In this document: positions 1-55,600 of the stretch, piece after piece
Numbering within the stretch: position 1 is the first letter of the stretch
Layout of the letters: the number at the start of each line of letters is the position of its first letter
DNA from: Phalacrocorax aristotelis
Taxonomy: Eukaryota; Chordata; Aves; Suliformes; Phalacrocoracidae
Direction: 5' to 3'
DNA length: 64,000 bases
Assembly: GCF_949628215.1 (NCBI RefSeq)
Contig: NC_134282.1
Coordinates: forward strand, 12,584,223 to 12,648,222
Position numbers and translations under genes: made by a program
The notes under the pieces: model-generated
Told to the model about the DNA's origin: nothing
Databases searched by the model: none
The model's input: the letters and a program-made list of their open reading frames with translations, nothing else

Positions 1-2
1 CT

Positions 3-59
3 CTCCAAATAACCCTTGAGAAGATTCCTAAAACACTGGTGAAGGCACTGCCTAATGAG
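3..59 (+). CDS. Possible internal exon of an unrecognised gene, cut by the window edge
   Basis: One frame (first codon at 3) is open for 19 codons and ends at a perfect donor, GAG|GTAAGT, at 60. The peptide reads LQITLEKIPKTLVKALPNE, with a helix-like mix of charged and hydrophobic residues. The other two frames on this strand contain stops. It ends in phase 0, which matches the candidate exon at 3375. I do not recognise the protein. A 57-nt open frame can occur by chance, so the support is the donor, the composition and the phase match only. Confidence 0.35.
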
Positions 60-65
60 GTAAGT

Positions 66-3000
66 AGTGGAAGGTAATGAGCGCTGGCTGAAGACTCAAA
101 GAAAAGGATGTGCCAAAATACCAAATGTGGGTTTGTTTCTACGTTATACTTTTGTTTTGTTCATTTCACAAGGTATCATTTTGTCTGAATTACTTCAACC
201 ATCCCCAGTGAAATTATGCTTTTTATTTAGAAAAAAAAAAAAGCTGAATTTATCTTTTGCACTCTAACATACTCAGCACACTAGGGAAGAGGTCGTACTT
301 AGCCCTCCTATTACCCATTGCCTTTCTGAATGACTAAAGAAATTAACTTAAACCTACCACTAGAGAGAAAGTCCTCTTGTGTACAAGCAAAGGTGCTGTT
401 TGGAAGATTTAAGATGCTTTTGAAGATATACCTTCAGCCTCACCCAACTCAACCCACTCATACTGGCAAACATCAATCTTAAGAGCTCTTGCTTGTCATA
501 ATCCTTTACCATACAACTCTGTATTTCTCTTTCATTTATTTTTCCTTTCTATATTTTCACATTCAAGACAGATTTTACTGATTTATTTCTTAATAAGTTT
601 TGATTGAGTAAAAACATTTAACCCCTTTGCTTGCTCTGGAATTTTTACCCTTCTTCACTCAAATCTCTTTAGGAAATCTGATTCTGTGCTGACATCTTCA
701 TTGAACCCCACTGACCATAAGTGAGGGTAGAATTTGGCTCTATTTATTCAAGAAGAGTAGCTGTTAAAGAAAGAGATCTAACTTTGCCTGGTGTAGCTCA
801 CACCTGCCGTTTCTCTGGGAGAATACCTTAACAGATACACAGAGGTACAAACATGGTCCTTTTGTTCTATGTGATCTTTTTTTAATCCTTTCACAAGTGG
901 GTAGCAATCTTGTGAAAATAATGTCTTGATGGGTAACTTTCTACTGCAGCGATTATGATCTTTTGTAATAATTGAGTAGGCACAGTACTTTGATCTGACA
1001 TTGAAGAGATTAAGTTGCCTTTAGAGATTCTACCCCACTATCTTTTTCAGGCTGGATAAACAGGAATCCTTGCATCATTTTCTCCTTCTTGAGTAACTAA
1101 TTACGGACAATTATATTTTATAATTCCTTAATAGATAAAGACAAGTGAAAGTGATACTTGTATTTTAAAGCCTCACTTGGAGGTGAAAAAAGCTAGTTAC
1201 GGTAAAGGGAATAACAATAACTGACACCATAATGGTTACATAGCAATGCTTATTTTAACCTCTCTTTCACCAGAGTCTTCTGATTTTCTGCCCTCTTTAC
1301 CTTCAGGTTGAATATTTTCAGGTTTATGAACCTCTTTATGCTTTAAAAACCAGCAATAACACCAATCTGAAAAAAAACTGTAAGCACAGCAAACTGGGAA
1401 AAAACACAACTTAAGAAAATTTCTCTGAGTATTTGGTTGTTGTCTTTTTAAAGTTCTTGTTTTTGAAAGATTAGGGGTAGAACTTGTGTTTTTCTGGACA
1501 GCAGCAAATCTGAACATAAGAAGAACAGCATATTGTGTGTATACATATTTCATATATGTTTCCCGTGGTCAGAATGCACCACTGTCCCACCTACCAGGGG
1601 CTCACAGCAAGCGCAAAGTACACCTTGTCCTTTGCAAGGGTTGCAGGACTGAACCCTCACTTACAAACTGCACAGCTAAGGAAATTGTTTTGTTTGTATG
1701 TGCAGAGTGAGAGTGTTTTCCAGAGCACAAATTGCTACTCGCTGTTAGTAAGCTGAAAGGAGGGACCCTTGGTATGGACAAAGGAAAGATTGCGGTTGCA
1801 CTCATCTTGAACTTCCATGCTTTTAAACAGCTGATAAATTTGCCAATCTGGATTCAGCCACATAGGCTAATTCTCTCTGACAAGAAGCTGCAGGATAACT
1901 TTCGTAAATAAGCCTTCATTTGATGCTTGCACTAATGCCTGGAAAATACACGGCAAATTACCAACCTTTCTCAGCCAGCCAGTACGAGTCAGATGTTGCC
2001 CCTGTGACTCGTTTGCGTAATGGGCCTCACCGCTTGAGGAGCCCCGGGGGGAGAAAGAATCCAGGTTCCCTGATGAGACAAGTGTCCCTGGAAAGTAGTG
2101 GGGTCCTGGAAGGGAAAGGGGCTGTTGAATGGCAGGACTGGAGCAGGACTCGCAGCTGAGAGAAGGTAGGGCATCGGCACTCAGAGATGGAGCAACACAG
2201 AGATGGCTCCAGCCAGGAGACAGAGAGCAGACAGAGCAGTAGCAACAAGTCCAGGCTGCTGGGAACCTTGGAGCCAAATTGCCGTCTCCCAGCCACCCTC
2301 TATGACTCTTTGTTGTTATTCTGGGGGTCCCTGCTAAAGCATCTCAATTTGGCCCAGTGGCTCCTAGCAGCCCAGGCTACCTGTGCTCCGGCTGTGCCTG
2401 CTGCCTGCCTCTCACCTCATCTCTGCCCTGGACTCCTCCTGTGCTGCACACCCGTAGCTTCCTAGCAACACACGAGTACACGGGGGAGCGTGCATCTGCC
2501 TATTTTGAGGATCCTTGCCTAGCGGTTTTCAGTCTCAGGGGTGGGAAGGAGACAGAGGGTGGAAGAATGGAAAAGCTGGACGACTGCTGCCTAAGCAATG
2601 GTGAAGCACCACACACAGCCGGTGGCTTTAGGGAGCCGTGAGCAGTGGCTGAGAGCATGAAATGACTCACAGTTACAAAACTGTACACCCAGCAGCTACA
2701 CTTCTGTCCTGTTCCTGATCTGCCCGCCTCATGCTCTCAAACGTGCTTCCTTTGCTACAGGGTAGGGAACATCAACAGTGCTTTAAATCTTTCCTCTCCC
2801 CTTCCCTCACACCCAGCTTTGCAAAAGGATTGCAGCAGTTCAGCCATGCTCTGGCCTGGGGTGAAAGCAAGGGCGAGATCTCTTCTGAAAGTGGGGAAAA
2901 AGCAGCCAGAAAGACAAGGGTAATGCACCACAGCATGTGGTTTACTTAATGTAGCTTAGTGTTAATTATTTATGATAATTCATGATTTTCCCTAGTACAT

Positions 3001-3370
3001 TGCCTAATGATATATGTCGTCGTAACAACAGCTAACAAACAACTCCCAGGTCTGCATGCAACCAGTCCTACTGTGTTATAATGAAACATGTCTAATATTC
3101 TCTTTTTCATATTATTATTAGCCTACCCTTTCCAACATTAATTCTCCATGGATTTCTGCATCTTGCTGCTTCCTTTCCTTCCCTCTCTCCTCCCTCCCCT
3201 TTCTCTCCCATTAAGCCCAAGACACTGACATATGTTGCCATTCACTAACTGTACACGAGCACCACTGTACTACTGCAATGTGCTATAAATAGCACAGATT
3301 CAGGAGTACAGTTCATTCTGAAAAATTATCTTTAGAGATGACCTTTGAAACTCTATCTTTCCTGTTTTTC
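66..3370. other. Non-coding; possible intron of the unrecognised upstream gene
   Basis: No convincing exon was found here. Most of it is AT-rich. About 1990-2660 is clearly more GC-rich, with several overlapping open frames on both strands, but none has a recognisable domain or good flanking splice sites. Around 3170-3210 there is a pyrimidine-rich CT tract. Confidence 0.4.
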
Positions 3371-3374
3371 ACAG

Positions 3375-3461
3375 CGTGCTCTGGATCACGATGCTCTTAA
3401 TTTGGTGCAGTTTATTAATTACAAAAGAGCATACAGGGTGAGCAGTAAGCAGAGGATTTAA
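3375..3461 (+). CDS. Possible 3'-terminal exon of the unrecognised upstream gene
   Basis: A strong acceptor (pyrimidine tract ending TTTTTCACAG at 3374) is followed by an open phase-0 frame starting RALDHDALNLVQFINYKRAY and ending at TAA 3459-3461. AATAAA lies 43 nt past the stop. Its phase fits the exon ending at 59. An internal donor (AGG|GTGAGC at 3438) could instead splice onward, so terminal-exon status is uncertain. The protein family is not recognised. The neighbouring gene U2SURP begins about 2.2 kb downstream on the same strand. Confidence 0.33.
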   Translation, partial: RALDHDALNLVQFINYKRAYRVSSKQRI

Positions 3462-3503
3462 ACAATGAAGTAGATAATTAAAAACGATTAATGATGTGCA
3501 TTA

Positions 3504-3509
3504 AATAAA
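3504..3509 (+). terminator. Poly(A) signal AATAAA of the possible upstream gene
   Basis: A canonical AATAAA sits 43 nt after the candidate stop codon at 3459-3461. It supports, but does not prove, that the exon at 3375 is terminal. Confidence 0.35.
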
Positions 3510-4950
3510 GGGATTGGGGCCAAACAGAGCGCAAATTTTCTAAACATTAGTGGCCCCAAAACTCTAGCATCCAAGGGCACATTCCTCTTTCCATCTAGAG
3601 GTTTGCTTTTTATCCAGAAGTGTCAGTCTTTCTTTCACACCACGTTTATTAATGCAGTCCCAGAAGAGCTGAGCAGCATCCAGTACCTCCTCTCGTGGCC
3701 CCAAGTGTCCCTTCTATCTGCTACAAGTTCCCCAGCTAGTCTGCTTCTAACTCATTGCTGCACCTGTTTCCACTACCATGTTAAAAAAAAATCCGAAAGC
3801 AGGTCACAGATGACACTAATCCTGTGCTTCTGTGAGCTGGTGAAGCAGCTCTCAAGAAAACAGTGACAAAGATGGGGGAAGAGTAGGGCTTGACTTGGAT
3901 TCTGAAGCAATATCCTGCCTAATCCATCTCTAAACTTCCTTGGCCAACACCATTCCTTCCTGTCAAAGGGTTCTTCTATGGGCAAGTTTGGAGCTCAACA
4001 GCAGCCACCTGAGTGGGGTGGTGGTGGGTGGTGCCCAGTGCCACAGCGTGTGCACACAGCCACGGAGGGTGGTGCTTCCCCTGCTCCCCGCTGTCCCTGT
4101 GAAGCTGCTCTTCACAGGGGAACAAGAAATGGTCATAGTTTTTACTTTGTCTGTGCTGCTGGCCTTGCATATTGATGCGTGTTTTCCAGTTTTGAGGGGG
4201 ACTTTTCTCCTTTTCTCCCACTCCTGAGTGACTGTTCGTTTTCATAACGCTGCAGCGTTACTTCTACTAACCAACGTATTTGGCAGCCAGCGTCAGGACC
4301 TGTACTATGACAATAGCCATGAAAAGACTTACAGCTAAACCTTCACCCTAAAAATAGCTACTGTCTGAGCAACACGCTCAGACACCTCCCGGTGCAGACA
4401 GATGCACACCTACAGCAGGTGAGGCTTCCTGAGGGTTTTGCCTTCCTCTCTAAACTCCCAGTGCTCTAGTTGCCCCTGCCCTTCTCACCCTCTCCTCCTG
4501 CTTTCTTTTTGCCTCTTCTGGAAGCTTCCACTTCATCCTCCGCTGACAGATGGGGTTATTAGCATAGTCCCTGCTCCCTCCTGTTGCTAACAGGGAGGTA
4601 GGTGTCAGGAGTTGGTGGATTTAAAGATTCATTCATTTTTGTGTATCTACTGTCTTTTCCTTAAGTATTATCTCAGCCCCAGCATCCTCCACACTATGAT
4701 GAAAATCCATAAAAGGACAGGAATGCAAGACTCATGATAAATGTAACGTGACCTATGGCTATAATCCCTAGTTAAGCAATGTTCAATACAGACAGTTGCT
4801 GTGGTAGTGTGCTATCAAACCCAATAAGGAGGATTTGCTGTGCTGTCCTTTTCAGTATTTATTCTTGGGCTTTCCTTGATTTGATGTAACATTTTGATGT
4901 TGTTCAAAACAGTATTCTGTTTCACCTTGCTAGATGTTTCGGGGCAAGCC
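3510..4950. other. Intergenic spacer upstream of the U2SURP promoter
   Basis: No exon, RNA gene or recognisable repeat family seen. Several 60-95-codon open frames occur on both strands around 3600-4250, but they overlap and none has a domain or splice context. Confidence 0.5.
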
Positions 4951-5265
4951 CTCCCTTCAAACTGCACGGCCACGCACTGCTCAGTGTCCGCGGACACGGG
5001 CGAGGAGAGCCGCGCAGAGCGGCCGAGGCGCAGCGCTCTGCAGCTGCAGGACACGCTGCCCGCCCAGCCCGGCCCTGCGCGAGGCCTTCCCGCCCGAGCC
5101 GCGCTGCGGGCCCTGGGGGCGCCCCCACAGCGCTCCGAGCTTTGCCGCGCCGCCGGGCGCGCACGCAGCCGCCCCGCGGGCCCTCCCAGCGCCCTCAGCC
5201 GAGCCCTTCCCTTCCCGCCGGCAACTGCCGACTGCTGGGGGAGAGGGCTCCGTGTGACCTGCGGC

Positions 5266-5300
5266 CTCCGCTCCGCTCCGCTCCGCTCCGCTCCCCTCCC
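5266..5300 (+). repeat. (CTCCG)n pentanucleotide microsatellite
   Basis: Five perfect CTCCG units followed by two CTCCC units, about 430 bp upstream of the U2SURP start codon within the CpG island. Likely polymorphic in length. Confidence 0.9.
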
Positions 5301-5488
5301 CTCAGAGGCGCGGGCGAGGCGGGCCAGTGCTTTGTGCCCGCGCGCCGGCCCCTCGCGCTCGCGTTCGTCCGGCGGGAGAAGGGCCGGTGCCGGCGCTGAG
5401 CCTCAGGCCGGCCGCTGAGGGAGGCGGCAAGGCGGGCTCCCGCTGCCGACTGCCCGCCGCCCCGCAGCTGGTTGCTCCGCGGCTTTAG

Positions 5489-5501
5489 GTCGCCTAGCGA
5501 C
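5489..5501. promoter_or_regulatory. X-box-like (RFX-type) palindrome
   Basis: GTCGCC-T-AGCGAC is a near-perfect inverted repeat. It matches the RFX X-box pattern GTNRCC(0-3N)RGYAAC at all but one position. It lies about 225 bp upstream of the ATG. Binding is inference. Confidence 0.35.
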
Positions 5502-5597
5502 TTCATTTGTTTTTTCTCCTGTTAACGGGAGCGCGAGGGACGCGGACCCTACCCCGGGAGGTTGCCGCCGCTGAGGGGACGGTACCGGAGAAGGAGG

Positions 5598-5610
5598 CCC
5601 CGCCCCGCCC
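5598..5610. promoter_or_regulatory. Overlapping GC boxes (Sp/KLF type)
   Basis: CCCCGCCCCGCCC holds two overlapping CCCCGCCC/GGGCGGGG-type sites about 115 bp upstream of the start codon, a typical arrangement in TATA-less CpG-island promoters. Confidence 0.5.
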
Positions 5611-5725
5611 GGGCGGAGGCTGCCCATCGGTGGCTCGGCCATCGGCTTCTCGCCCTCCGCTCGCGAGCTCGCAGCGATCGGCGCTCGCTTCCTCGTCGCC
5701 AGGGCTGAGCGAGCGGAGAGGCAAG

Positions 5726-51388
<45,663 letters not shown>

Positions 51389-51741
51389 CAATGTTAATAT
51401 TTTTTACGATGCTGTCACTTACTGGAAATGCGGTTTTGTTTTTGTGCCTGAAGAGTCTGTTAAAAAACAAAAAGGCATTCCTGATTTTTTTTTTTTGTGA
51501 ATGCACGTGTATGCTCATGAGTATCAGCATCTGTAGACCTGTCATTGTTTTATATTGTACAAAATATCTTCATTGTGACTATTTCCCAAAAGAAACATTT
51601 TTGTGTTTAGGAGTTTCATCAGAAATGTGTGTAACTGATCTGCTGGCAGTAGTGGTATTTTGTTTTAGAATGTTGTGACATAGCAGAAATAACTCAAATG
51701 TTCCCCCTTTTTGTAGCTTTGACAATTTGAATTAGATTTCA

Positions 51742-51747
51742 AATAAA
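51742..51747 (+). terminator. U2SURP: Proximal U2SURP poly(A) signal
   Basis: AATAAA 354 nt past the stop, followed about 20 nt later by a GU-rich stretch (GGTGTTGTTTTCTTG), the usual CstF-type downstream element. Best-formed poly(A) site in the region. Confidence 0.7.
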
Positions 51748-52121
51748 ATCTGAACAGAAAATTAAGGTGTTGTTTTCTTGCCCCACTGGCGATACAGATC
51801 TCTAAAGGAATTCATAGTTTGTTTGGAAGTACTGTGTATTTCAGACATACTATGGCGCTTAGATCTTTCAGTATAGTGGTAGCTCTGTTTCTGTTTCCAC
51901 TAGTTTGACTATCCAGATAAGAGCACCCTTTGAATCCAGTAGATGGATTTTCTTTCCTACCATGATATTTTACTGTAAGAACAGTTGAACAGTCTGGTAC
52001 CTACCATGATAAGCTTTACAAGTAAATCTTTGCTTTGTATTTCTCCATTTTAATTGCAGGGAATATTTGTGACACCAGAGTAGTGTTTTTGTTAATTTTT
52101 AAAAAAGCCTCTGCGGAGATG

Positions 52122-52154
52122 CATCATGTATATGTATATCATACATACATGATG
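52122..52154 (+). repeat. Imperfect inverted repeat in the 3' UTR
   Basis: Arm CATCATGTATATGTAT (52122-52137), loop ATC, arm ATACATACATGATG (52141-52154). Complementary apart from a 2-nt bulge. It lies between the first two poly(A) signals. Confidence 0.75.
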
Positions 52155-52192
52155 TATCAAAACCAAGCCATATTTATGGCATGCATGGGAAC

Positions 52193-52198
52193 AATAAA
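52193..52198 (+). terminator. U2SURP: Second U2SURP poly(A) signal
   Basis: AATAAA 805 nt past the stop, followed by CTGTGACTTCTTC as a modest U/GU-rich downstream element. Confidence 0.4.
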
Positions 52199-52527
52199 AA
52201 GACAGCAAGCCTGAGGCTCTGTGACTTCTTCCTTAACTATAGATATGATAACTGCAACCTACAGTACACTGTTTTTTTCTAAAACTGATTTTTACTCCAA
52301 AAGGACAGCTTTTACATTATTTTACTGAATTTATTCCTCTGTTGTGGAAATTCTTCGAAATGGGGAAAACTAAGTTTTTATGTATTTTATTTATTAATAT
52401 TTTAGAATCAAGAGGCTGTTTAACTTTTTTTTTAATGTTAGGATTTCCCTTCTCCAAACCTGTTCTGTTTTAGGCATTGATGTGGCTTTAAATCGCTTCA
52501 CCTTGGTCTCTTATCTTGCAACCTTGC

Positions 52528-52555
52528 GGGGGGGGGGAGGGGCGGGCGGGCAGGG
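52528..52555 (+). other. G-run cluster (G-quadruplex candidate)
   Basis: G runs of 10, 4, 3, 3 and 3 at 52528-52537, 52539-52542, 52544-52546, 52548-52550 and 52553-52555, separated by one or two bases, in otherwise AT-rich DNA. On the transcript strand this fits the four-run quadruplex rule. Confidence 0.65.
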
Positions 52556-52590
52556 TTCAGTGTTTATACTTGGAGGTGTGGGCAATTTGT

Positions 52591-52596
52591 AATAAA
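52591..52596 (+). terminator. U2SURP: Third U2SURP poly(A) signal
   Basis: AATAAA 1.2 kb past the stop and 35 nt after the G-run cluster. Confidence 0.35.
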
Positions 52597-52620
52597 AACA
52601 TAAAATTAAAAGGGATCTGG

Positions 52621-55600
52621 CCTCCTGTGAACTGTTTCTGAAAGCAAAAGCCGTACTTAACTACAGGCACAGAATGCTGGATGATGGCCTGCCATGATAC
52701 TTGTGTATCAACGGGTTTTATATTGTAAGCATTTTGTAAATGTGCCAGGCAAAGGCTTATGTTGTACATGTATATAGCCTAAGAGGCCACACTTTCAGAA
52801 GGAGGATCTAAAAGGTCTTTTGAAAAATATGCATATTTACTTTTAGAAGAAAAAAATGAAAAAAAATATATTTCCGCCATTATTTTCCTGATGGGAGACT
52901 CTGTTATAGGATTATGTAAATTGTTGCAAATGTGAAAATTAAGTGGAGAATTCTCTTTGCTAATGAGAACTGAGATGATCTTGAATACTGAAAATCTGCA
53001 GAATGCATGTGTACTGTAAAGACTTCCTTAGAATGAGTATTGAATAGATGCATTAATAATGAGAAAAGAATACACCTAATATCTGTTTATATTACATTAT
53101 AAAGAATCTGTTTTAGAAACATGCAGAGTTTATTTTCTATATTTTTCTTTCTCCCTGTAACATAAGGTGTTCCAGATGTACAGATTTTGGTAGCTAAACT
53201 ATTAGAAACAAAGTTGGTTTTTTTTTTTAAATGCTGCATGTTCACACCTGGCACAAACTAGACAAGGTTTTCTAGAGCAAAAAATAGATACTAAAATAGG
53301 TTGGGGACAGGGAGAATCCTAACTTTACAATAGGAAGAAAATAACTTCAGATCCGATTAACTCCTTTAAAACCATTATCTTGTAGCTGTTTATAAATGGA
53401 GGAGTGATAAATGGCAATGTTCTAGGTGAAGTGAGACTAAAGATAGAATATTCCTGTGGCAAACTATCTGCAGAATCAATTGTGTATTTCATTTAATAGC
53501 TAAAAATCCTCAGGGTAGATGATCACTTAGCATTATAGGTTAGCTGTACTTTTCAATAATTAATTTTGATTTGAGCTTTTATAAAATTCTCATCAGTGAT
53601 TATAAAAGGCTCTCAAGCCAAGTAGCTAGAGAGCTAAAGGAGCACACCCGTTCGAATTAATTCTGCAACAGCTTTATTATGCAATATCTTTTTTTTTTCA
53701 GTATCTTTATTCTCTAGATACCATTCTCATATCTTTTGTTCTTTGCTTCATATCCTGGGCTTTAGAAAAAGCTGTTTTGTACTTAATAGTCTTTTAAGAG
53801 CAATTAAGAATCTGTGTATTTAACTGGATGCCTGGGTTTTTTTTCTCCTGTTGAAAAGAACATCTTTTGGTCCTCCTTACTCTTCATTTTCTTCCCTCTT
53901 AGAAATAGTTGTTTATAGTTTGGGTTTTCTGCAAAGAAAGGGTGGGGGAGACAGTATCTGCTGAGAAGTGTTTTGTAAAAGATGCAGATTAATACTGAAG
54001 ACTGAAAATTAGGCTGCCTGTGAAATTTATTTTTCCTTAGATGATGTTGCAATGACAAGGTATAGTTGCAGTATGCCATCACTGTGTGACTTGCGTTTCT
54101 GCGGTGTTTTGGGGTGAAATGGTGAAAAAAGCATCAGGTTGGTGCAGGATGGGGTAATTTACATATTGATCCTGGGATTCAGACAGTAGCATTGAGATGA
54201 ATCCTTGTGAAAAAAAGCTCTGACCTGAGGAGGTGTAGTCCAGTGCTTCCAAATGGTTTTTGTGATTGTACGGGAAGAGGAGATCCCATTATAATCTCTA
54301 ACAGCCCCGTCAGTGAGCGTCCGACCCTTCGCTTTGGGAAGGGCAGGAGGCAGGAGTGGGTAAGGGGCTTCTCTGTCTTTTCCTGCCCTGCCTTATGGAT
54401 GGTATCCAAGGTAAATATTCATGCTTTAGTGTTTTGGTTTATCCAAAGCAGAGAAACGGAGCATAGCTTGCTACACCCAAGTTCTAGTGCGGCTGAGTAA
54501 CCCCCTCGCGGCCTACAGTAGCAGCTGGTGAGGCCCAGCTCGGTGTGGGATCCCATTAGAAATGGAAGGTATGTGGTATATTCCAAGTCAGGTGCTAGAG
54601 ACCGCCATCTGGTACATTTTGGTGAAGCCTACTGAGTGCTCTACAGGATGTTCAGATATTTATGCGAGGGCCTTCTAGGTACGGAGTTGCAAGTTCACCT
54701 CTGTTTTTTCTGAAGCAGTCCTGGCCTCTGTGAGTGTCTCTGTAAGACTTAAACTCTTCCACTCTGAGCATGTGGGCCCTGTCTCAGTGGAGAAAAGCTG
54801 CTTGGTTGCATAGTCTCCTTCCGACAAAACCTTTCCTTACCACTATTACAGAAGTGTTTATATTTGAACTGCCTTTTTTAAACTCTGACTTCCTTTGACT
54901 TCTCTGCACACCAGCTGCATATACCTTTTGTAATACCATCTGAGGAAGAGTTGGTTTCTGAAAGGCAGTGTCAGGTTATTACTTGAGCGCTAGCCACCAT
55001 GCATATGTTCTCCCCCTGCCTTCCCCCTGGAGGTTTTGAAATGTAAGAATAAACCACTTATGAACAAGGGTAACAAATTGTTTTCCAAAGCATATATTTA
55101 GAATCGCAACTATTGCTAATTTGAGTTCATCTGTCCCAGTGACACTGAATGTACTGCCTTCTGCATTTACAAATCACCTTCTGTACTAACATAGCAGCTC
55201 TACCTAAGCACAAGAGAACCCTTTAAAGTTGCTGGATTATTGCACTTACTGTGTTTTTCTGCATGTAAAAGTACTCCTGTGCTTTTTCAGTGATGAACTT
55301 AGGAGCGTCCCCGCCACTGGGATAGCTTTCAAATGTGTACTTGTCTTATTTAATACATTAGAAGTCTGATACAAATTTTACAGTTTCAGCTGTAAAATCT
55401 GCCTCAAATGTGGCATGAGTGCTGCCTGAGATATCTAAGTTATGGAGCACTAAAATGGGAAATGTAGTTTTATCCTTAGGAGGTTCTTGGGGATCAGTCT
55501 GTGTTTGAGGTGTGTTCTTGGCATGTTGAAAACAGTGCTGTCTCTGAACTGTGCCTGTAAGAGGAAGGTATCTTGAAGGAGTTCATGTAACATGACTTAA

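Larger units (their letters stand above)
51389..52620 (+). other. U2SURP: U2SURP 3' UTR with multiple possible ends
   Basis: Non-coding sequence after the stop holding at least three AATAAA signals (51742, 52193, 52591), a hairpin and a G-run cluster. Which ends are used cannot be read here. The UTR could extend further; another AATAAA is at 55048 and an AATAAATAAA at 55735. Confidence 0.7.

Noticed and set aside
53641..53665. B-box-like CGTTCGAATTA
   Set aside because: No A box at the right distance and no cloverleaf pairing.
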